A stretch of 12,000 nt of DNA from Chloroflexota bacterium (GTDB lineage: Bacteria > Chloroflexota > Dehalococcoidia > SAR202 > UBA11138): the NCBI GenBank assembly GCA_022561955.1, contig JADFQF010000013.1:1-12000 (forward strand). Direction: 5' to 3'. Position numbers and translations under genes: made by a program. This document shows, piece after piece, positions 7,001-12,000 of this stretch (position 1 is its first letter; each line of letters starts with the position of its first letter). Under the pieces are notes generated by a model. That model made no database searches. It had not been told where the DNA came from and saw only the letters and a program-made list of their open reading frames with translations.

Positions 7001-8529
7001 CACCGCTCCACTCCTCCCGCAGCCTCGTCCGAGTTATCGGACTTCAGCTTCCTCCTGACGACATCCAGGACATAACGCAGGTCGTTCAAGGGAACCGCTT
7101 TCGTGGCCAGTGCCACTCCTACGTAGGTCAGTCCTCCCAGAAGCACCGTTGGGACCGGACCAAGGCCCGCGGCCCGTACCATGAGCACGACCGCCGCCAT
7201 TGCCCCGGCGGAGATCGCGACTTTGATCAGCGTGACACCCATCGCGCGGTCTATCACGCCCTTTGGCATCAGGAAGACACCGTATGCGACCATGAAGATC
7301 TCCGTGGCCAGCGTCGTCAAAGCCACGCCGATGCCGCCGTTGCCGTAGTGCTCTTGAAAATACGGGGCCGCAAAGATGTTGAGGACGACGTTCATCAGCA
7401 CCGTCGCGAATAGCGCGATCGCCCAGGCCTTCTGCCTGTCGACGGCCACGGCAATCGTCCCCAGGATCACCAGGAACGCCGTGATGGGTATCGTCAAGGC
7501 CAGGATCGTCAGCAAGGGGACGGTGTGCTGGAAGGAATCGGGATAGGGCAGGGTCGTGATGATCTCGTTTGAGAAGAGGCTTATCCCGATCGACAGAGGC
7601 ACTATGCCCAGCGCGCCGATCGCGATGCTCTTCTTGGCGATCGCCACGGATGCATCCGCACCCTGGGCATACACCCTGGACAGCGTCGGCAAGATTGCGG
7701 CCGTGAGGGCCAGGGGCAGCATGTCTATCGTCTTGTAGATGTTGTTGGCCGCCGCATACCACCCCACGACTGCCTCGTCGGTAAATATGCGGAGCACGAT
7801 GGTATCCGTCTGGTTATAGATATCCAGGAGGAACCCCATGAACAGGAACGGCATTCCCCCGACCAGCAGAAATTTGATCTTCTTGACGTTGAGGCTCATG
7901 CCGACTGGGAAGCGTCTCCTCACATAGGCGGCGTTGATGCCGAAATTGACGATTGCCGCTCCGACCAGCACTCCGCCGTAGGCCACGACTCCCATGCCCT
8001 GGACCAGAATGGGTACGCCTATCGCCACGACGAGGAACCTGCTGATTACCTCCGACACCGCGGGGAACCGCATCTCCTCGAGGCCGTGGAGAACGGCGAC
8101 CATGAGCCGCATGAAGGACAACGCTATGGCGGCGCCGGTCGCAATGAAGATAATGTTGGTGGCGTCCGTGGAGAAGTCGGTCAGCCTGGCCAGCACGAGT
8201 ACCGCACCCACGACCGCCAGCGACATAATGACACGAAGACCGATTGCCGAGGTGAGGTGCGACCTTATCAGCGCGTTGTTTCGAGCAAACTCCTTGATCA
8301 GAAATTCGCTGAGGCCCAGTGCCAGGAAAGTCGTGAAGAGTCCGGCAACGGACTGTGCAAAGGCTAGCTGGCCGAGGCCCTGGTCTCCCAGGTATTTGGG
8401 AAGGAACAGGACGAGCACTCCGCTGAACACCCAGAGCAGTAGCCTGCGGCTCAGCAGGATCATGCCGTTGTTGACCAGTATCTGCGTGTCTCTGGAGGCC
8501 CGCTGCATTCTAGTAGAGATCTCTGCCAT
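7000..8529 (-). CDS. Wzx-like polysaccharide flippase
   Basis: A 509-residue polytopic protein with about 12-14 hydrophobic segments spread over the whole length, starting near residue 24 (MILLSRRLLLWVFSGVLVLF). Early features YLGDQGLGQLAFAQS and GLSEFLIKEFAR are typical of the Wzx/MOP superfamily, in which the first helices are followed by a loop with Gly and aromatic residues. The C-terminus is charged and cytosolic. Family role: moving undecaprenyl-pyrophosphate-linked repeat units from the inner to the outer face of the cytoplasmic membrane. It begins 5 bp after the sugar-1-phosphate transferase stop and ends in the TGATG junction with the next GT2 gene, so it sits centrally in one cotranscribed block. 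The length is usual for the family. A role in exporting another lipid-linked glycan, such as a teichoic-acid-type polymer, cannot be excluded. Confidence 0.9.
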   Translation of the reverse strand: MAEISTRMQRASRDTQILVNNGMILLSRRLLLWVFSGVLVLFLPKYLGDQGLGQLAFAQSVAGLFTTFLALGLSEFLIKEFARNNALIRSHLTSAIGLRVIMSLAVVGAVLVLARLTDFSTDATNIIFIATGAAIALSFMRLMVAVLHGLEEMRFPAVSEVISRFLVVAIGVPILVQGMGVVAYGGVLVGAAIVNFGINAAYVRRRFPVGMSLNVKKIKFLLVGGMPFLFMGFLLDIYNQTDTIVLRIFTDEAVVGWYAAANNIYKTIDMLPLALTAAILPTLSRVYAQGADASVAIAKKSIAIGALGIVPLSIGISLFSNEIITTLPYPDSFQHTVPLLTILALTIPITAFLVILGTIAVAVDRQKAWAIALFATVLMNVVLNIFAAPYFQEHYGNGGIGVALTTLATEIFMVAYGVFLMPKGVIDRAMGVTLIKVAISAGAMAAVVLMVRAAGLGPVPTVLLGGLTYVGVALATKAVPLNDLRYVLDVVRRKLKSDNSDEAAGGVER

Positions 8530-8534
8530 GAGAG

Positions 8535-9980
8535 CTAGTAAGCTCCCTCGCCTCTTAGCATGGCGGGGACCGTCATCATCAGAATCTTGATGTCCTTCTG
8601 GAGCGACCAGCCATCCATGTATTCGATATCCAGTCGGACCATCTCGTCAAAGTCGATCTCCTCGCCGCGCACTACCTGCCACAGGCCTGTGATTCCCGGA
8701 GCCGCGTCGAGGCGCTCGAAGTGCCACAGCTTGTAGTTCCGGACCTCGTGGGGAAGAGGCGGGCGCGGACCGATGATGCTCATCGTGCCCTGCATGACGT
8801 TGATGAGCTGCGGAAGCTCGTCCAGACTCATGCGACGCAGCCACTTTCCGACTCGCGTTATCCTCGGGTCGTCAGCCATCTTGAACATGTGTCCCGATGC
8901 CTCGTTCTGGTCCTCGAGGCTCTCGAGCAGCGACTCGGCGTCCTGTCGCATGGACCTGAACTTGATCATGTCGAAGACCTCGCCCCTGCGGCCCACGCGT
9001 GCCTGGCTGAAGAATACGGGTCCAGGCGAGTCCAGCTTGATTAGTGCTGCGATCAGCCCCATCAGCGGTGCCGCGATCAAGAGGCTGGACCCGGCAATGA
9101 TGAGGTCGGTCAGGCGTTTGATCTTTTCGTATCGCCAGGAAAAGGTCCTGGAGCGCCATCGGCCCTGCTCGTAATCGTCGATGGAATGGCCGTTTGCGGC
9201 CGGATATACAACGAGTCCTATGTTCTTCGCGGAGCCATTCCGGGCCCCCACCAGGGCCTTGACATAGGGGTATTTATCGGCGGGGACCGCGAGCAATACG
9301 CGCTCGTCGCCCAAGATACGCCCTCCCAGCAATTCAGGAAGGGAGTCCATCTCCTCGATGGCCGTGGAGTCTCCGGTATTTCCGTTGCCGGCGAACCCGT
9401 TGTCCTCAATCAACGTCATTGAACGGAAGCCGCCGAACCTCGTCTCCAGTACCGGCGCAAGCTTCGAATCGCCCAGTATCACTACCGATGTTTTGCGTCG
9501 GATGGAGCGAGCAAGGCGGAAGGACCCCTTTGCCACGAACTCTGACGCGGGCAAGAGGACGATTGCCAATACCCAGAGCAGCGCCAATGAACCGATGTCG
9601 TATGCGGATGGAGCAATGATGCTAACCAGGACCACCGTGGCCATGAAGGCGAAGGAGACCGCGCCTACTCCTCGAAGGATGATTCCGGCCAGGCCGGCGC
9701 CGGACGACACCTCTCGAACCCGCAAGATCCACAGAGATGAGATGGCGAGGGCTGCAAATGCGACCGCAGGAACCAGATAGCCGGATGTGCCGGCGGCACC
9801 GCCCAGCATCACATTGGCTCCGCCAAACAGCCGATACAGGAAATAACCGGCGGTTAACGTGAGGATATCTACGACGGCCAGCGGAAGGACAAGACGAACG
9901 CGGCTAATGCTGTCTGTTTGAGCTGCCCTGCTGTCCAGCTTCGATTCGGTGGCGCTACCAACCAGTCCCCACTCCGCCAC
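8535..9980 (-). CDS. Polyprenyl-phosphate sugar-1-phosphate transferase (WbaP/WcaJ type)
   Basis: A 481-residue initiating phosphoglycosyltransferase. It has four N-terminal hydrophobic segments (about 28-50, 68-88, 99-123, 129-148), a Rossmann-like middle domain starting near residue 164 (TSVVILGDSKLAPVL), and a reentrant/membrane segment at about 293-315 that leads the catalytic domain. Catalytic-domain landmarks are KLDSPGPVFFSQ (315-326), IKFRSMRQDAE (339-349), SLDELPQL (385-392) with the Asp-Glu dyad D387-E388, IGPRPP (403-408) and GITGLWQV (429-436). Family role: transfer of a hexose-1-phosphate or N-acetyl-aminosugar-1-phosphate to undecaprenyl phosphate, the first committed step. I chose GTG at 9980 because GGAGGTGA lies just before it; ATG codons at 9992 and 10046 are open upstream in frame (503 residues from 10046) but have weaker signals. 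The flippase gene follows after 5 bp. Confidence 0.92.
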   Translation of the reverse strand: MAEWGLVGSATESKLDSRAAQTDSISRVRLVLPLAVVDILTLTAGYFLYRLFGGANVMLGGAAGTSGYLVPAVAFAALAISSLWILRVREVSSGAGLAGIILRGVGAVSFAFMATVVLVSIIAPSAYDIGSLALLWVLAIVLLPASEFVAKGSFRLARSIRRKTSVVILGDSKLAPVLETRFGGFRSMTLIEDNGFAGNGNTGDSTAIEEMDSLPELLGGRILGDERVLLAVPADKYPYVKALVGARNGSAKNIGLVVYPAANGHSIDDYEQGRWRSRTFSWRYEKIKRLTDLIIAGSSLLIAAPLMGLIAALIKLDSPGPVFFSQARVGRRGEVFDMIKFRSMRQDAESLLESLEDQNEASGHMFKMADDPRITRVGKWLRRMSLDELPQLINVMQGTMSIIGPRPPLPHEVRNYKLWHFERLDAAPGITGLWQVVRGEEIDFDEMVRLDIEYMDGWSLQKDIKILMMTVPAMLRGEGAY

Positions 9981-9982
9981 GG

Positions 9983-9990
9983 TCACCTCC
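9983..9990 (-). promoter_or_regulatory. Strong ribosome-binding site deciding the start of the sugar-1-phosphate transferase
   Basis: The minus strand reads GGAGGTGA, a full match to the complement of the common 16S rRNA 3' end, with GGAGG 5 nt before GTG at 9980. This favours GTG over the upstream ATG codons at 9992 and 10046, which have only partial purine-rich motifs. Confidence 0.7.
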
Positions 9991-10051
9991 ATCCGACCCT
10001 TCGCCTTAAGACTTCCTCGCCACAGGCCGGTGGCGGGAAGTATCATTTATG

Positions 10052-10110
10052 CTTCCGTTGGAACGAAGGCCGTCGCCTCTCTGGAGAGGGCGATTCCTAT
10101 CGTCGGAATC
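10052..10110 (-). promoter_or_regulatory. Leader with three tandem small hairpins
   Basis: In the gap ahead of the sugar-1-phosphate transferase gene there are three adjacent inverted repeats. GATTCC/GGAATC has a 7-nt loop (10092-10110). CCTCTC/GAGAGG is a near-palindrome (10076-10089). CTT-CGTT/AACG-AAG has one bulged base and a very short centre (10052-10068). None has a T run, so they do not look like an intrinsic terminator. They could form a structured leader in the mRNA. No known riboswitch class was recognised. Confidence 0.35.
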
Positions 10111-10264
10111 AATGCTAAGGTAGGGCGGCTTCCACGGCCTCGCTCATTTGACTAATTTAACGAAGCACGAAGCGACTATTCAGAAAGCTGCTCGAGGGGT
10201 GGCATGGACGTGGGGGTACGCACATAAGGGTGAGGCAATTTGGACTAGTTAGCTCTGAGAGCGC
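10111..10264. other. Intergenic region, possible promoter for the second block
   Basis: This stretch between the GT2 stop and the hairpin leader shows no supported gene. An AT-rich patch near 10146-10160 (minus strand TTAAATTAG) could hold a -10 element, but no good -35 partner was found at the usual distance. With the hairpin leader it makes up the 218-284 bp gap that separates the WecG-type and GT2 pair from the rest. Confidence 0.3.
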
Positions 10265-11446
10265 CTATTCGGGGCGTTGCGTACGGACCCAGGGGAGCTC
10301 TTTCAGGGCCATGGCCTGGACGTAGATCAGGAGCTTCCACGCGATAAATACGGGCGCAAATGCGAAGGCCTTGTACACCGCCGCGGGCGCCCCTGCAGTG
10401 ATCAGGCCCAGAACCAGGTGTGCGAGCAGCGCCGCGTTCACCGCAATGCCGAGGCCTATCAGCCAGGGCTGCAGCGTCGGCAGAGTCAGCAGCAGCAACA
10501 GCGCACCCGCCGCATACGTTATGGACATCGGGGGGATGAGCTGCTCGATGGCCGCATCGACCTTTCGCATGTCTCCCTTGAGCAGGCCCCGTACCAGGAA
10601 GGGCATCGAGAAGCGCCGCGCCATGTCGAGCCGGCCCCTCTCCCAGCGCAGGTTCTGTCCCCGCGCCTCCTCGAAGGACGTGGGCATGTCGGACCACAAG
10701 ACGGCTTCGTGGGCGAACCGGACCGCTACGCCGTCGTTCGTGAGCTTCATGAAGTGCTCTATGTCCTCGGCCAGCGTGAATGACTCCCAGCCGTAGCGCT
10801 CTATTATCTCCCTGCTGAAGGCCATTCCGGTCCCGAACAGGCCGCAGGACAAGCCCAGCGCGCGTTTCCCCATGGGCCGAACGTTGTGCTTCAGCACGAA
10901 GGCTATGTATCGCAGGGCCGATAAGGGGGAAGCGGCGGGATTCGACACGGCGTAGTAGCTCTGCACGGCCTGGTAGCCCTCGCGAAGGTTGCGGTCCATC
11001 GCCGCGAGGAAATTGGATGATACCTGTGAGTCGGCGTCGAGAAAGAGGTATGCGTCGAACTCTTCGGAGCGGTCCGCGAGCTGCCCTATCAACCACTTCA
11101 ACGCATGAGGCTTGCCTCGAAGCTGCGCATCGCTGCGCTCGTAGACGACTGCGCCAAGGCTGCGGCCGATCTCCGCCGTAGCGTCCGTGCAGTTGTCCGC
11201 GACGACGAAGACCTCGTAGAGCTGGGCGGGATAATCGTTATTGCGTACGCTCTCCAGTAGCAAGGGAAGCAGCGTGGCCTCGTTATGCGCGGGCACGAGA
11301 ATGGCGAACTTCGTTTCCGGTGCCGCGCCGGACTGGACCGTGTTTCGGCGCACGAAGAGGCCCGCGAACGTCAGCAAGAGCAGGTACGCGGCCGGCAGAG
11401 CCAGGACCGCCAGGGCGACGGCCAGCGCGATATATACGAAAGTCAT
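10265..11446 (-). CDS. Membrane GT2 glycosyltransferase, cellulose-synthase-like motif set
   Basis: A 393-residue membrane-bound GT2 enzyme. One N-terminal hydrophobic segment (about 4-31) precedes the GT-A domain, which has FAILVPAHNEATLL (47-60), VVADNCTDATAEI (81-93), GKPHALKW (111-118), metal-binding DADS (137-140), TLAEDIEH (224-231) with a probable catalytic Asp, and QNLRWERGR (264-272), the counterpart of the Q-x-x-R-W motif of processive GT2 enzymes. Two or more hydrophobic segments follow (about 308-350 and 360-378). Such enzymes either polymerise a sugar chain or add single sugars at the membrane; which applies here is not clear. ATG at 11446 overlaps the stop of the WecG-type gene by 4 bp (ATGA). 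The frame stays open upstream to 11965, but that stretch has the composition of a shadow of the WecG-type gene and was excluded. Confidence 0.92.
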   Translation of the reverse strand: MTFVYIALAVALAVLALPAAYLLLLTFAGLFVRRNTVQSGAAPETKFAILVPAHNEATLLPLLLESVRNNDYPAQLYEVFVVADNCTDATAEIGRSLGAVVYERSDAQLRGKPHALKWLIGQLADRSEEFDAYLFLDADSQVSSNFLAAMDRNLREGYQAVQSYYAVSNPAASPLSALRYIAFVLKHNVRPMGKRALGLSCGLFGTGMAFSREIIERYGWESFTLAEDIEHFMKLTNDGVAVRFAHEAVLWSDMPTSFEEARGQNLRWERGRLDMARRFSMPFLVRGLLKGDMRKVDAAIEQLIPPMSITYAAGALLLLLTLPTLQPWLIGLGIAVNAALLAHLVLGLITAGAPAAVYKAFAFAPVFIAWKLLIYVQAMALKELPWVRTQRPE

Positions 11447-12000
11447 CGGACGGCCTGCTTCCTGAACGAGATGCGTTGAAGCACCGCCTCTCCGGTGGCA
11501 AGCAGCGTCGTGGGCAGGTCGTCCAGGAAGTACCTCTTCCACAGGCGGCCCGGCTCCTGCTTGAGCCTGTAGACCCACTCGATGCCGAACCTCTGCATCC
11601 AATATGGGGCCCTGTTCAGCCGGCCGGTGAATACGTCGAACACGCCGCCTACTCCGACGCAGACGGGCACGCCAATCTCGCCCATATAGTTGTGGATCCA
11701 GTACTCCTGCTTTGGACAGCCCAGACCGACCAGGAGAATGTCGGGGTCGAACTCTCTTATCTGTCTGGTGAGCTCGTCTTGGCGCTCTGCTACACCCATG
11801 TCCGAGAACGTGCCGTGGTGGGTGCCGTAGACCCTGAGGCCCGGATAACGCTCGCTCAACGACTGGGCCGATTCTTGGGCCCTGCCCGGCGCACCTCCCA
11901 GCAGGAAAATGGAGTAGCCTTTTTTCGAGGCCAGCTCCGCGCACTCTTGAAGTCTGCATGTGCACCTGACTCTCGAGGCGATGGGCGCGCCCTTCATCTT
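11443..12000 (-). CDS. WecG/TagA/CpsF-family glycosyltransferase (5' partial)
   Basis: The frame is open through the right edge, so the N-terminal part (including the family's PDG region) is missing and the ATG at 11997 is probably internal. The visible 185 residues hold FLLGGAPG near the start, PDILLVGLGCPKQEYWI, VGVGGVFDVFTGRLNRAPYW and GIEWVYRLKQEPGRLWKRYF, which are the main landmarks of this family in the right order. Family role: transfer of a sugar such as N-acetylmannosamine or its uronate from a UDP donor to a polyprenyl-pyrophosphate-linked sugar at the inner membrane face. It overlaps the following GT2 gene by 4 bp and so is translationally coupled to it. One oddity: the segment that usually reads R-V-x-G-x-D is RVRCTC, with three Cys in eight residues (CTCRLQEC). 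Specificity is not readable. Confidence 0.93.
   Translation of the reverse strand, partial: KMKGAPIASRVRCTCRLQECAELASKKGYSIFLLGGAPGRAQESAQSLSERYPGLRVYGTHHGTFSDMGVAERQDELTRQIREFDPDILLVGLGCPKQEYWIHNYMGEIGVPVCVGVGGVFDVFTGRLNRAPYWMQRFGIEWVYRLKQEPGRLWKRYFLDDLPTTLLATGEAVLQRISFRKQAVR

Noticed and set aside
10047..10264. Search for an ops/JUMPStart element (GGCGGTAG core) and for a known riboswitch in the leader.
   Set aside because: No matching core was found on the transcribed strand, and no known aptamer pattern was recognised by eye.
10245..11096. A 283-codon minus-strand frame inside the membrane GT2 gene.
   Set aside because: Arg-rich shadow without motifs, fully overlapped by a well-supported gene.
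11447..11965. Upstream extension of the membrane GT2 frame to an ATG at 11965, giving 566 residues.
   Set aside because: The extra 173 residues overlap the WecG-type gene and have shadow composition (Arg, Gly, Pro, His). The membrane segment right after ATG 11446 and the ATGA junction mark the true start.
1..12000. Mobile elements, CRISPR repeats, tRNA or rRNA genes.
   Set aside because: No transposase or integrase motifs, regularly spaced repeats or RNA gene signatures were seen on either strand.

Overview
The window is a stretch of a bacterial surface-polysaccharide (capsule, exopolysaccharide or O-antigen type) biosynthesis locus. Ten protein-coding genes are supported, all on the minus strand, so transcription runs from the right edge to the left edge. 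Two are cut by the window: a WecG/TagA-type glycosyltransferase at the right edge lacks its N-terminus, and a GT39/ArnT-like membrane glycosyltransferase at the left edge lacks its C-terminus. No tRNA, rRNA, CRISPR array, transposase or integrase was seen. The DNA is moderately GC-rich by eye, with frequent AGG (Arg) and ATA (Ile) codons and GTG/TTG starts. This fits a bacterium with a Wzx-type export route, but the sequence alone does not fix the phylum.

Layout in transcription order. Block A (right): a WecG/TagA/CpsF-family transferase (11443-12000, partial) overlaps by 4 bp a membrane GT2 glycosyltransferase (10265-11446). A gap of about 220-280 bp with three predicted small hairpins follows. 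Block B: a polyprenyl-phosphate sugar-1-phosphate transferase (WbaP/WcaJ type, 8535-9980), a Wzx-like flippase (7000-8529), a cytosolic GT2 transferase (5975-7000) and a NodB/CE4 deacetylase without a signal peptide (5096-5941). These four are tightly packed. A 221-bp gap with imperfect repeats follows. Block C: a GT4-like transferase (3771-4874), a DegT/DnrJ/EryC1-family protein (2572-3708), an ArnC/GtrB-like polyprenyl-phosphate glycosyltransferase (1528-2571) and an ArnT/GT39-like polytopic transferase (1-1499, partial).

How they may work together (inference): the sugar-1-phosphate transferase loads the first sugar on undecaprenyl phosphate. The GT2, GT4 and WecG-type enzymes extend the lipid-linked unit at the inner membrane face, the CE4 enzyme may N-deacetylate an intermediate there, and the flippase moves the unit across. 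The ArnC-like enzyme would make a polyprenyl-phosphate-linked monosaccharide, which the ArnT-like enzyme would use outside the membrane to decorate the polymer or another acceptor. No Wzy polymerase, chain-length regulator or outer-membrane exporter is visible, so the locus extends beyond the window.

The most notable observation is in the DegT-family protein: the position of the PLP-binding lysine is asparagine (N185) in an otherwise well-kept active-site region. This argues against ordinary aminotransfer and raises the options of a ColD-like altered chemistry, an inactive homologue, or a base error.
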